DNA of 64,000 nucleotides from Pseudomonas sp. N40(2020) (GCF_014472415.1 NZ_JACSZV010000006.1:62001-126000); one strand, 5' to 3'. Positions 50,601-59,339 are shown, numbered from the stretch's first letter. The notes: generated by a model from the sequence alone, not told the origin. Made by a program: numbers and translations.

Positions 50601-52525
50601 GCAGGCAAGACCAGGTTGTCAGTAAAGGCGCGCTGCAATTCATCGTGCGGGATGTTGCTGATTCGGCGAATCATGTCCAGATCCGTATCCCCGAACTCGC
50701 TCAGATGCGGATCAATGCGTTTGAGGGTATAAGGCGCGCTTTTCCACTTTTCGACATCTTCAGCCGCCAGGCGCCAGCCACCCTCGATGTGCCGTTCAAG
50801 CTCGGCGGCATAGGCTTGAGGGCGCTCAGGATGGTCAAGACGCCAGACCCGACTGACTGGATCGATGCTTCCGGAAAATATCCGATGGTCAACCCGGCCC
50901 ACGGTTTTGTCCCGGATCAGATAAAGCTCCTCGGAGCCATCCGCCACCGTGAATCCCGATGGAAGCTGATGCTCATACGTCCTCAGATCGGGCTTCCACA
51001 GGCGTGGTTTGCCGGTCGGGTCGAGAATCGCGGTGAACTGGTCGAAAAACTCCGGATGGGCACGAACCAGTTTGCTTCCCAACGCACCGACCGCCTTCTG
51101 CGCACCGGCGAAAACGCCCATCAGCACAATGTTTTCGACCACGCTGAGCACATGTGACAAAGCCTCCTGCTGATCGCCCCGACGCCAGTCTTCGACCCCT
51201 TCGTACACTTCCGCCAACAGTTGCCCGAGCGCGACTCCCATCATCAATTGGCCGACTACCGGAACGAAAAAACCTGCCACCGTCGCAATCGTCACACCCA
51301 GTTCGAGAAAGTCGAGAAGGCGTTTCTGACGCACCTCTTCATCAACATCGGCGGTCGGCACGGCGAGCTTGCGAGCGTCGATCTGCATCTTGCCGACGTG
51401 ACTTTGCACCATGAACTCGAACAGTGGCACGGTGATCGGCAACTGCCGGATGTGGGCCAGATCAGCTTTATCGGCGAAGGTTTTGAAGAAGTCGGCCTTG
51501 TCATCTTCGTCAAGCCTGTTGGCGAAATAGTCCTTGTAGCTTTTTACATTCAGTTTCTGCGTGAGGTACTGCTTGAATGCGTTGAAACTGGCGTACTCGT
51601 ACAAAGGCCTTTGCGGCTCGTTGGCCATGTACACCAGGCACCATTCGTCCGGGTACAACTCGAACGACCGGACGGAAAACACCACAACACCCCAGACGCA
51701 ACTGTCGAGCACCTCGATGCCCTGCATGATCAATGGACGCTTCTGGTAATGCAGGGTTTTCGACGAGACCTCGCCATCAGCGGCAATCAGCCTCTGGATC
51801 GTTTGCAGGCCTTCCCGCGTGATGTGCTGCCTTAGCCCGGCCAAATGCATATCCAGTTGCAGCAGGTGTTTTTTCAGCGTCGCGATATCGCGAGTCATCG
51901 GGCTGGTCGCAACCACTTTGCCGTCGCTGTCGGCCAGGCCGAACACCTGCTGGAAATGTTCCTGGTAGCGTTTACCCAGATCCAGTTCGCGACAGAATCT
52001 GGCGAACGATGCCGGGGTCAACCCGGCCACGCCTGAGGGTGCGCCATGCACCTGGATCAAACTGCCGACAGGATAATTGTCGGCCTCTTTGTCCTCGCTG
52101 AAGTTCTGCATCGCCGCGTGCAGCAATGTTTGTGAAGCGTGCGCAAAGGTTTGAATACCTTGGGCGTCGGTTGAGGTCGGCGGGCAACCGCAATCGATCC
52201 CCGGCAGACTCAACAGATCCTTCTCGACATTGAAGATAGCCGACCACTTGCGACTCAACGCCTTGGTCAATTCGGTAATGCAGAAGCTTTTCAGGGGTTT
52301 GAGCAGCAGTAGATCCTTCTCGACCTTGAGCTGAGCGGCGTGCAGGTCGCGCGCGGTCTGGTCGAGTGCGGCCAAAGTGGCGACCGAACTCTTGAGCAGC
52401 ATATCTGGCAGGTTTTTTTGCAGCGCCTCGGCGCTGTCCAGGTCGCCTGTGGCTTCGAACAAGGCGCCGAGTACTTCATTTTGAGTCAAGGCGCGTGGTG
52501 CGGATTTATCCTGTGTGGTGTTCAT
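47690..52525 (-). CDS. Dermonecrotic-toxin-like LRR protein with NEL E3-ligase-type C-terminus
   Basis: This 1611-residue protein has an N-terminal/central region like the dermonecrotic-toxin family (DUF6543-type), a leucine-rich repeat block at about 1115-1270 (QLDSNKLTRLPEIL, LSLAGNQIKL, LNLSSNPLG, VDLRNNDIKELPNWL), and a C-terminal NEL-like domain. The putative ligase cysteine is C1407 in NPINCTDTAAMNF, matching the CxD motif of IpaH/SspH ligases; LADYRNSVGIGM precedes it as in other NEL proteins. A hydrophobic stretch near 420-450 may insert into membranes. ATG 52525 has AAAGGA nine bases upstream. No secretion system or chaperone lies in the window. A host-directed ubiquitin ligase role is inferred. 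Confidence 0.85.
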   Translation of the reverse strand: MNTTQDKSAPRALTQNEVLGALFEATGDLDSAEALQKNLPDMLLKSSVATLAALDQTARDLHAAQLKVEKDLLLLKPLKSFCITELTKALSRKWSAIFNVEKDLLSLPGIDCGCPPTSTDAQGIQTFAHASQTLLHAAMQNFSEDKEADNYPVGSLIQVHGAPSGVAGLTPASFARFCRELDLGKRYQEHFQQVFGLADSDGKVVATSPMTRDIATLKKHLLQLDMHLAGLRQHITREGLQTIQRLIAADGEVSSKTLHYQKRPLIMQGIEVLDSCVWGVVVFSVRSFELYPDEWCLVYMANEPQRPLYEYASFNAFKQYLTQKLNVKSYKDYFANRLDEDDKADFFKTFADKADLAHIRQLPITVPLFEFMVQSHVGKMQIDARKLAVPTADVDEEVRQKRLLDFLELGVTIATVAGFFVPVVGQLMMGVALGQLLAEVYEGVEDWRRGDQQEALSHVLSVVENIVLMGVFAGAQKAVGALGSKLVRAHPEFFDQFTAILDPTGKPRLWKPDLRTYEHQLPSGFTVADGSEELYLIRDKTVGRVDHRIFSGSIDPVSRVWRLDHPERPQAYAAELERHIEGGWRLAAEDVEKWKSAPYTLKRIDPHLSEFGDTDLDMIRRISNIPHDELQRAFTDNLVLPARLRDTVERLRIERRLRQFIIELQSGETHAGQPLPEQLHGLPKLPGWPTDRYIAISDPEGTITATHPTTTLLDEELSVAVSQDQLEEGQLLQTVIDGLYPHEVDTLLGAKVSPESQRPALAKKLGAAFKADRRAVFERMYQRHDQSDADEVKKLRSVFVDIPARYAQRLIDQASSVDRLHLRSTGRVPLRLAQKVREATVQVRLDRALSGFHVPQIANTDCEKLAIQLLPRLSGWDAELSLSVRDKTQTGPILEAIGNESATPLNTFTLVKSSNGYEAFGGDGKSLGITAAGPDSLYTAILKALPPRQRIAAGFADPVDADSARLRSKLLNVALDERETSAQLLAGGEFAPLSAELGCFQADHAATATTHPRALIRKVRKLYPRFSQAQAIELIDQLGADPLTRAVRVKGLRHDLLQLREVLDAWSDDMAAMRALGGDLREVWYSRKLTAELIEDGFRRLFLATDESGQSVCVLNLDGMRVGTLPTLPPGLNFDHIQQLSMKNMAQGDDLVYFLKSFKQVESLQLDSNKLTRLPEILSHMPNLARLSLAGNQIKLTEQSLVKLSNIRTMCNLNLSSNPLGATPDVSKMFDLHSLSLRETGATELPKGLARLPYLDWVDLRNNDIKELPNWLFKTSKRFSQAVNLRGNPLSSTSATHLADYRNSVGIGMGYLEDDIARLDEQQARSLWFKDGAGEDWGRRDRIWTAFKDDPRAEGLFHLLAEVGNTADSEKVSDDMHRRVWAILEAAESDAELCEQVLNLAANPINCTDTAAMNFSHIEVAVEVDRVTSLAGGRTTSAKPLLQLGSGLFRLDKLEHIAQEHVRKNPTADPLEVSLAYRTGLADELDLPGQPRHMRFAVLGGVTQADLETAKNTIITAELSSKWLTFMLRQPFWCEYLKRTFPRSFTSIEETFEPQMDAVFDQATELTTGDYLNKMDAIKLEREEAEEAVVKRLTNDAIRLMDLGICAMPGD

Positions 52526-52775
52526 CGGCAATAGTCCTTTATTGCAGGATTGAACTTCAACCTTATCCACAATCACTGCAAATTAAAACATATAACCCCG
52601 ACACATTTAAATTACATTACAGCCAACACACCCCACCAAAGACCGTGCGGTATATAGTTATATTAAACATTCAAATACCCACCCAAACCACACCCAAAAC
52701 CATTCAATAAAAAAACTTTTTTATCACAACACTCATACATAACATGGCATCTCATATCAAAAAGAGACTTCCAGT
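52526..52775. other. AT-rich divergent promoter region of the toxin-like pair
   Basis: This 250-base gap between the divergent genes is far richer in A and T than the surroundings, especially 52580-52770, where runs of A, ACACCC-like repeats and TTTTTT occur. Such composition suggests foreign origin and H-NS/MvaT-type silencing. No clear -35/-10 pair was chosen. Confidence 0.55.
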
Positions 52776-54164
52776 ATGACTTCACCTACAAATAACCCGC
52801 CCACCACTATATCGGACGCTGACGCCATCGCGAACATTTTCGATGTCGTCAAAGATCAGGACAAGGCAACTGCCGTGCAACGATTCATCACCCACGGCAT
52901 GGCAAAAGACGACCCCACGAGGCTGGCCGGTTTTCGCGCAACGCTCGATGAAGCGCTGCCCTACCAGGATTATATTGATGAGTTGGCAGGCAAACTGGAA
53001 ACACTGGAGAATTTCTGCAGACGCGAACTTCGCCATGAACTCAAGCAAACCTATGGGACACGCTTCAGCGTCAACGACAACATCAGGCTCAAGCCTGAAA
53101 ACACTACGGATGTTGCGTCCTATACCTACACCCTGTTGCAGGCGGCGATGTTGAATTTCACCGACGAAGAAGCGGCTCCCGGTTATTTCTCGAACGACAG
53201 CGAGATTTTGGACATTCTTGGCCAGGCAACAGGCGACGCCCCTGACGCGATCAAGGTGTCCGCACAAGAGTTTGCTACTCTGAGTCGCAAACTGGATCTG
53301 GGAGGTCAATACCAGAAACACATCGCCAGAACGTTTAAAGTTTCAACTATTGAATTGATCGGCACGCGCCTGCACAAATTCAACATAAAACTCAGCGCCT
53401 ATGAAAAGTACTTCAAAAATCCCGATTTTCCTCTGCACCGGCTTTTCACCCTGTTGGATCTGACCAATGGAAACGGGGATATTTTCTATGGCGCCAATTT
53501 TAATAACGGCAAAATAGAACTGCAGTCGATACAGTTATTTGGCGAGTACACCACCGATGCAATTCTGATCACATGCCGGACTGACCAATCGCCAAAAGAC
53601 CATCACATCGTATACATCCCCAACGACACGGGTGACGGCTTCTACACAGACGATAGCGAAGACCAGTCAAAATATCGATTCGCCATCAACATTATTGCAA
53701 ATAACGAATTCCAAACACTGATCTTCTCCCAACTTACCAATACCGAACAAAATGAAATAAAGGCAAAGGACCTGACTAACATTTCGGCTGTCAACGACAT
53801 AACGTTTATCCCGCTAGAAAAAGGGCTGTGCAAACATCTCTTCGACCGCTATCTGGATAAGTTGTCCGCAGATGCCAGGGACATTGCCGTGCCACTCGCC
53901 AATGTCAACGAGCCCGCATACGCCAACAGGCGCGACGTTCATACCTTGGGTAAGAGCGAGCGACCTTCCACCAGCCCGACCCATAATTTCAGCAGCCGCT
54001 TGCGCACTTACGCCACGGATGAATTGCTGGGCTCCGTGTTCGCCGGTCTGGGCAGTTGGACCGCCATCGAGAAGTACAATGCCCTGTCACGGCTGCTGGA
54101 TCTGAAAAAACGGTTGTCCTCGCCTGATACCGATCTCAAGGGTTTGCAGGTAGACGCCGACTGA
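52776..54164 (+). CDS. Stand-alone paralogue of the toxin N-terminal (DUF6543-like) region
   Basis: The 462-residue protein resembles the N-terminal part of the 1611-residue neighbour: both share a FC-[RI]-[RT]-EL helix, an LLQAAM/LLHAAM-[LQ]-NF-[TS] segment with acidic residues and GYF/NYPVGS, and an E-[FL]-[AD]-[TL]-[LG] then KLDLG-[GK]-[QR]-YQ-[KE]-H motif. It ends without leucine-rich repeats or NEL domain, so no catalytic part is visible. Codon use is AT-richer than the flanks. It may be a truncated toxin, a regulator or a decoy partner. Divergent arrangement suggests shared control. Confidence 0.75.
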   Translation: MTSPTNNPPTTISDADAIANIFDVVKDQDKATAVQRFITHGMAKDDPTRLAGFRATLDEALPYQDYIDELAGKLETLENFCRRELRHELKQTYGTRFSVNDNIRLKPENTTDVASYTYTLLQAAMLNFTDEEAAPGYFSNDSEILDILGQATGDAPDAIKVSAQEFATLSRKLDLGGQYQKHIARTFKVSTIELIGTRLHKFNIKLSAYEKYFKNPDFPLHRLFTLLDLTNGNGDIFYGANFNNGKIELQSIQLFGEYTTDAILITCRTDQSPKDHHIVYIPNDTGDGFYTDDSEDQSKYRFAINIIANNEFQTLIFSQLTNTEQNEIKAKDLTNISAVNDITFIPLEKGLCKHLFDRYLDKLSADARDIAVPLANVNEPAYANRRDVHTLGKSERPSTSPTHNFSSRLRTYATDELLGSVFAGLGSWTAIEKYNALSRLLDLKKRLSSPDTDLKGLQVDAD

Positions 54165-54384
54165 TAACTCTCTACAAAACCATCGTCGATCAAACCCTTC
54201 AGTTATCAGCAAACAGCGAAGGGTCAACGCCCGCTTATTCCGGAGCGCGGATAGATACAACAACGGCCTTATAACTTATCGTTCTAAAACTCCACTTACC
54301 GGGGCGGGTCAGTTTCTGAGTGCCTGCCCTTTTGGCGAGGCATGGCTTGACCCCCTCCCCAACGGAAAAACCGGTAAGGATTTT

Positions 54385-56157
54385 ATGTGCGGATTAGCTG
54401 GCGAGTTACGTTTTGATCAACAACCTGCAGACCTTGCAGCCATTGAGCGAATCACCCATCACCTGGCCCCTCGCGGCCCTGACGCGTGGGGCTTCCACGC
54501 CCAAGGGCCGATTGCCCTGGGCCATCGTCGCCTGAAAATCATGGACCTGTCGGACGGCTCGGCGCAGCCGATGATCGACAGCCAGTTGGGCCTGTCACTG
54601 GCCTTCAACGGCGCGATCTACAACTTCCCGGAGCTGCGTGCCGAACTTGAAGCACTGGGCTACGCCTTCTATTCCGGCGGCGACACCGAAGTGCTGCTCA
54701 AGGGTTATCACGCCTGGGGCGAAGCGCTGCTGCCAAAACTCAACGGCATGTTTGCATTCGCCATCTGGGAGCGCGATGCACAGCGTCTGTTCATAGCCCG
54801 TGACCGACTCGGCGTGAAGCCGCTGTACATGTCACGTACCGGCCAGCGTTTGCGTTTTGCCTCGGCCCTGCCGGCGCTGCTCAAGGGTGGCGACATCAAC
54901 CCGATCCTCGATCCCGTCGCGCTCAACCATTACCTGAACTTCCACGCCGTGGTGCCTGCGCCACGCACGCTGTTGGCTGGCATCGAGAAACTGCCGCCAG
55001 CGTCCTGGATGCGCGTTGAAGCGGACGGCACCACCGAGCAGAAAACCTGGTGGACCCTGCCCTACGGCCCACACGAGGACGAGAAAAACCTGCAGCTCGA
55101 AGACTGGGTCGACCGCGTACTCGACAGCACCCGCGAAGCCGTGGCAATTCGTCAACGTGCGGCAGTGGATGTTGGCGTGCTGCTGTCGGGCGGTGTCGAC
55201 TCGAGCATGCTCGTCGGTCTGTTGCGTGAAGTCGGTGTAGAAAATCTGTCGACCTTCTCTATCGGTTTCCAGGATGCCGGTGGCGAGCGCGGCGACGAAT
55301 TTCAGTATTCCGACCTGATCGCCAAACACTACGGCACTCAGCATCACCAACTGCGTATCGACGAGAAAGAGATCATCGAACAACTGCCCGCCGCATTCCG
55401 CGCGATGAGCGAGCCGATGGTCAGCCATGACTGCATCGCTTTCTATCTGTTGTCTCGCGAAGTGGCCAAGCATTGCAAAGTGGTGCAGAGCGGCCAAGGC
55501 GCAGATGAACTGTTCGCCGGTTATCACTGGTACCCGCAAGTGGACGGCGCGGCCGATCCTTACGCTGCCTACCGCGAAGCGTTTTTCGACCGCAGCTATG
55601 ACGACTACGCCGCTACCGTGCAACCGAAATGGCTGACCGCCAATGACGCCGCCGGTGACTACGTGAAAGAGCATTTCGCCCAACCCGGCGCCGATGCCGC
55701 GGTGGACAAGGCCCTGCGTCTGGACAGCACAGTGATGCTGGTAGACGACCCGGTCAAACGCGTCGACAACATGACCATGGCCTGGGGCCTGGAGGCGCGC
55801 ACGCCGTTTCTCGACTATCGACTGGTCGAACTGTCGGCGCGGGTTCCCGGCAAATTCAAACTGCCTGACGGCGGCAAACAAGTGCTGAAAGAGGCTGCGC
55901 GTCGGGTCATTCCGAGTGAAGTGATCGACCGCAAGAAAGGCTACTTCCCGGTGCCAGGCCTCAAGCATTTGCAGGGCGACACGCTGAACTGGGTACGCGA
56001 ACTGCTGCTTGATCCGAGTCAGGATCGCGGCCTGTTCAACCCGGCCATGCTCGACAAACTGCTGACTGATCCGCAAGGCCAACTGACGCCGTTGCGCGGC
56101 TCGAAGCTGTGGCAACTGGCAGCCCTGAACCTGTGGCTCAGTGAACAAGGAATCTGA
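54385..56157 (+). CDS. N-acetylglutaminylglutamine amidotransferase (AsnB-like)
   Basis: The 590-residue enzyme has an N-terminal glutaminase domain with Cys2 right after the start Met (MCGLAGELRF) and a C-terminal asparagine-synthetase domain with the PP-loop LLSGGVDSSML. With the next gene it makes N-acetylglutaminylglutamine amide, a dipeptide osmoprotectant of pseudomonads and some others. AAGGA lies five bases before the ATG. The gap of 220 bases upstream should contain an osmotically controlled promoter, but none was identified. Confidence 0.92.
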   Translation: MCGLAGELRFDQQPADLAAIERITHHLAPRGPDAWGFHAQGPIALGHRRLKIMDLSDGSAQPMIDSQLGLSLAFNGAIYNFPELRAELEALGYAFYSGGDTEVLLKGYHAWGEALLPKLNGMFAFAIWERDAQRLFIARDRLGVKPLYMSRTGQRLRFASALPALLKGGDINPILDPVALNHYLNFHAVVPAPRTLLAGIEKLPPASWMRVEADGTTEQKTWWTLPYGPHEDEKNLQLEDWVDRVLDSTREAVAIRQRAAVDVGVLLSGGVDSSMLVGLLREVGVENLSTFSIGFQDAGGERGDEFQYSDLIAKHYGTQHHQLRIDEKEIIEQLPAAFRAMSEPMVSHDCIAFYLLSREVAKHCKVVQSGQGADELFAGYHWYPQVDGAADPYAAYREAFFDRSYDDYAATVQPKWLTANDAAGDYVKEHFAQPGADAAVDKALRLDSTVMLVDDPVKRVDNMTMAWGLEARTPFLDYRLVELSARVPGKFKLPDGGKQVLKEAARRVIPSEVIDRKKGYFPVPGLKHLQGDTLNWVRELLLDPSQDRGLFNPAMLDKLLTDPQGQLTPLRGSKLWQLAALNLWLSEQGI

Positions 56158-56160
56158 TTG

Positions 56161-57909
56161 ATGAAACCCCACGCCACGGCCATTAACCAACGCCTGATAC
56201 GCGGCCAGACGCCGTCGTATGAGCGTTTGCAGGCGCGCCTGGCCGAAGACGGCAGCGAACTCGCAACTGCGCCGATTGCAGTGCATTGCGGCTGGGGCCG
56301 GTTGCTGATCGGCCACACTTTTCCCGACCCGGCAACACTGGCCCGAGAGCTGCTCAACGAGCAGCCCGGCGAGCGTGACATTGCCCTGTACGTCGCCGCA
56401 CCGCAGCAGATTCTCGGCCTCGAACCGACGCAACTGTTTCTCGACCCGTCCGACACCCTGCGCCTGTGGTTCAGCGACTATCGCCAGGCCACCCGCGTAT
56501 TTCGCGGCTTTCGTATTCGTCGTGCACAAAGCGAAGCAGACTGGCAGGCAATCAATCACCTGTATCAGGCGCGCGGCATGTTGCCGATCGATCCGGCGCT
56601 GCTCACCCCGCATCATCAGGGCGGCCCGGTTTACTGGCTGGCCGAAGATGAAGACAGCGGCGCGGTGATCGGCAGCGTCATGGGCCTGAATCACCACAAG
56701 GCCTTCAACGATCCGGAAAACGGCAGCAGCCTCTGGTGCCTTGCGGTGGACCCGCAGTGCTCGCGCCCCGGTGTCGGCGAAGTGCTGGTGCGCCACTTGA
56801 TCGAGCACTTCATGAGTCGCGGCTTGAGCTATCTCGATCTGTCGGTGTTGCACGACAACCGTCAGGCGAAAAACCTCTACGCCAAACTCGGTTTCCGCAA
56901 CCTCTCGACCTTCGCGATCAAGCGCAAGAACGGCATCAACCAGACGCTGTTCCTGGGTCCCGGGCCGGAAGCCAATTTCAATCCCTATGCGCGAATCATC
57001 GTCGAAGAAGCCCATCGCCGTGGTATCGACGTGCAAGTGGATGACGCCGAGGCCGGACTTTTCACCCTCAGCCATGGCGGGCGCCGCGTGCGTTGCCGCG
57101 AATCGTTGAGCGATCTGACCAGCGCGATCAGCATGAGTCTGTGTCAGGACAAAAGCCTGACCCACAAAGTGTTGAAGGCTGCCGGACTGAAGCTGCCCTC
57201 GCAGCAATTGGCGGGCAACGCCGATGACAATTTAGAGTTTCTCGATGAGCATCTGCGGGTGGTGGTCAAGCCGCTCGATGGTGAACAGGGTCAAGGCGTG
57301 GCAGTGGATTTGCAGAGCATCGAGGAGGTGCAGCAGGCCATCGAAGCGGCCAAGCAATTCGATAGCCGAGTGCTGTTGGAAAGTTTCCACGAAGGTCTGG
57401 ATCTGCGGATTCTGGTGATCGGTTTTGAAGTGGTGGCGGCGGCGATTCGTCGTCCGGCGGAAGTGATCGGTGATGGTCAGCATTCGATTGGTGCGCTGAT
57501 CGAAGCCCAGAGCCGACGCCGGCAAGCGGCCACAGGCGGCGAGAGCAAAATCCCGCTGGATCACGAAACCCAGCGCACCTTGCATGCGGCCGGTTACGAC
57601 TACAGCAGCATCTTGCCGGCGGGCGAGCATTTGTTTGTGCGGCGCACGGCGAATCTGCACACCGGTGGCACGCTGGAGGATGTCACGGCGATTCTGCATC
57701 CGACCCTGATCGATGCCGCCGTGCGGGCGGCGCGGGCGCTGGATATTCCGATGGTCGGCCTCGACCTGATGGTGCCGGCGGCAGATCAACCGGAGTACGT
57801 GTTTATCGAAGCCAACGAGCGGGCCGGTCTGGCCAATCATGAACCGCAGCCGACTGCCGAGCGGTTTGTCGATTTGTTGTTTCCGCACAGCAAGCCGGCA
57901 GTTTCTTGA
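56161..57909 (+). CDS. ngg: N-acetylglutaminylglutamine synthetase
   Basis: The 582-residue protein joins a GNAT acetyltransferase domain (about 115-270; VGEVLVRHLIEHFMSRGLSYLDLSV) to an ATP-grasp ligase domain (about 320-580; VVKPLDGEQGQGVAVDL and VFIEANERAGLANH). This fits acetylation and ligation of two glutamines. The ATG at 56161 follows the asnB-like stop by three bases and has AAGGA nine bases upstream; a TTG one codon earlier is possible. Confidence 0.93.
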   Translation: MKPHATAINQRLIRGQTPSYERLQARLAEDGSELATAPIAVHCGWGRLLIGHTFPDPATLARELLNEQPGERDIALYVAAPQQILGLEPTQLFLDPSDTLRLWFSDYRQATRVFRGFRIRRAQSEADWQAINHLYQARGMLPIDPALLTPHHQGGPVYWLAEDEDSGAVIGSVMGLNHHKAFNDPENGSSLWCLAVDPQCSRPGVGEVLVRHLIEHFMSRGLSYLDLSVLHDNRQAKNLYAKLGFRNLSTFAIKRKNGINQTLFLGPGPEANFNPYARIIVEEAHRRGIDVQVDDAEAGLFTLSHGGRRVRCRESLSDLTSAISMSLCQDKSLTHKVLKAAGLKLPSQQLAGNADDNLEFLDEHLRVVVKPLDGEQGQGVAVDLQSIEEVQQAIEAAKQFDSRVLLESFHEGLDLRILVIGFEVVAAAIRRPAEVIGDGQHSIGALIEAQSRRRQAATGGESKIPLDHETQRTLHAAGYDYSSILPAGEHLFVRRTANLHTGGTLEDVTAILHPTLIDAAVRAARALDIPMVGLDLMVPAADQPEYVFIEANERAGLANHEPQPTAERFVDLLFPHSKPAVS

Positions 57910-57931
57910 TCATGTGGTGCATCTACTGACG

Positions 57932-57986
57932 CCTTCGCGAGCAGGCTCGCTCCCACATTTGAAATGCGGTCCCCTGCTCGCGAAGG
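57932..57986. repeat. REPIN (family 1) with a truncated right arm
   Basis: A full 26-base arm at 57932-57957 is followed by a spacer and only the outer 14 bases of the inverted arm (57973-57986). It lies inside the NAGGN operon, between the synthetase and the M42 peptidase genes, and could weaken expression of the latter or protect the upstream mRNA. Confidence 0.8.
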
Positions 57987-58057
57987 GGCCGCCTCAGGCG
58001 CTACAAATTTTTCTCCTCATCGAAACCATCGATGTGCTCAACCCATCAGGAGTTTCC

Positions 58058-59248
58058 ATGACCACACAAATCCCCGAACCGGATCTCAACTACCTGCAAA
58101 AAGTCCTGCTGGAAATGCTCGCCATTCCCAGCCCCACCGGGTTCACCGACACCATCGTGCGTTACGTCGCCGAGCGTCTGGAAGAACTCGGTATCCCTTT
58201 CGAAATGACCCGGCGCGGCACCATTCGCGCGACGCTCAAGGGTCGAAAAAACAGCCCCGACCGCGCCGTTTCCGCACATCTGGACACCATTGGCGCTGCT
58301 GTCCGGGCGGTCAAAGACAACGGTCGCCTGACCCTTGCACCGGTCGGCTGCTGGTCGAGCCGTTTTGCCGAGGGCAGTCGCGTCAGCCTGTTCACCGACA
58401 ACGGCGTGATTCGCGGCAGTGTGTTGCCCCTCATGGCTTCCGGGCATGCGTTCAATACCGCGGTGGACGAGATGCCGATCAGTTGGGATCACGTCGAACT
58501 GCGCCTGGACGCCTACTGCGCAACCAAGGCCGATTGCGACTCGCTGGGTATCAGCGTCGGTGATGTGGTGGCGTTTGATCCGCTGCCGGAATTCACCGAA
58601 AGCGGCCATATCAGCGCCCGTCACCTCGATGACAAGGCTGGCGTCGCCGCGTTGCTGGCGGCACTCAAAGCCATCGTCGATAGCGGTCAGGAACTGATGA
58701 TCGACTGCCACCCGCTGTTCACCATCACCGAGGAAACCGGCAGCGGTGCGGCGGCGGCTTTGCCGTGGGACGTCAGCGAGTTCGTTGGCATCGACATTGC
58801 GCCGGTCGCGCCGGGGCAGCATTCCAGTGAACACGCGGTGAGTGTGGCGATGCAGGATTCCGGCGGCCCATACGACTATCACCTGTCGCGCCACCTGCTG
58901 CGTCTGGCCGGTGAAAACGAACTGCCTGTGCGCCGCGACCTGTTCCGCTACTACTTCAGCGATGCGCATTCGGCGGTGACTGCCGGCCACGACATCCGCA
59001 CTGCCCTGCTCGCCTTTGGCTGCGATGCGACCCATGGTTATGAGCGCACGCACATCGACAGTCTGGCGGCGCTCAGTCGCTTGCTCGGGGCTTACATCCT
59101 GAGTCCGCCGGTATTTGCCAGCGACGCGGCGCCGGCCAATGCATCGCTGGACCGCTTCAGTCATCAGATCGAGCACGACACGCAGATGGAGAGCGAAACG
59201 CGAGTGCCGCCAGTGGACAGTCTGGTGGGGCAGCGTTCCGACAGTTAA
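58058..59248 (+). CDS. M42-family metallopeptidase of the NAGGN system
   Basis: The 396-residue protein has the M42 metal ligands: VSAHLDTIG, HLDDKAGVAAL, ITEETGSGAAAAL with the Glu pair, GIDIAPV and the late TAGHDIRTALLAF histidine. In pseudomonads this gene follows the NAGGN synthetase; it is thought to act in turnover of the osmolyte, although its substrate is not established. AGGAG lies six bases before the ATG at 58058. Confidence 0.9.
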   Translation: MTTQIPEPDLNYLQKVLLEMLAIPSPTGFTDTIVRYVAERLEELGIPFEMTRRGTIRATLKGRKNSPDRAVSAHLDTIGAAVRAVKDNGRLTLAPVGCWSSRFAEGSRVSLFTDNGVIRGSVLPLMASGHAFNTAVDEMPISWDHVELRLDAYCATKADCDSLGISVGDVVAFDPLPEFTESGHISARHLDDKAGVAALLAALKAIVDSGQELMIDCHPLFTITEETGSGAAAALPWDVSEFVGIDIAPVAPGQHSSEHAVSVAMQDSGGPYDYHLSRHLLRLAGENELPVRRDLFRYYFSDAHSAVTAGHDIRTALLAFGCDATHGYERTHIDSLAALSRLLGAYILSPPVFASDAAPANASLDRFSHQIEHDTQMESETRVPPVDSLVGQRSDS

Positions 59249-59270
59249 ATCATTGTTGGCAGAACCATCG

Positions 59271-59339
59271 CCTTCGCGAGCAGGCTCGCTCCTACAGGGA
59301 AACGCATTCCAAATGTGGGAGCGAGCCTGCTCGCGAAGG
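59271..59339. repeat. REPIN (family 1) with a family-2-type loop
   Basis: Arms 59271-59296 and 59314-59339 (one mismatch) enclose a 17-base loop that is identical to that of the family 2 palindrome at 41181-41249. It lies between the M42 peptidase and YheU genes. Confidence 0.9.

Noticed and set aside
54832..57207. A 791-codon frame opposite the NAGGN genes
   Set aside because: Antisense shadow over two well-supported enzymes; no start context or motif.
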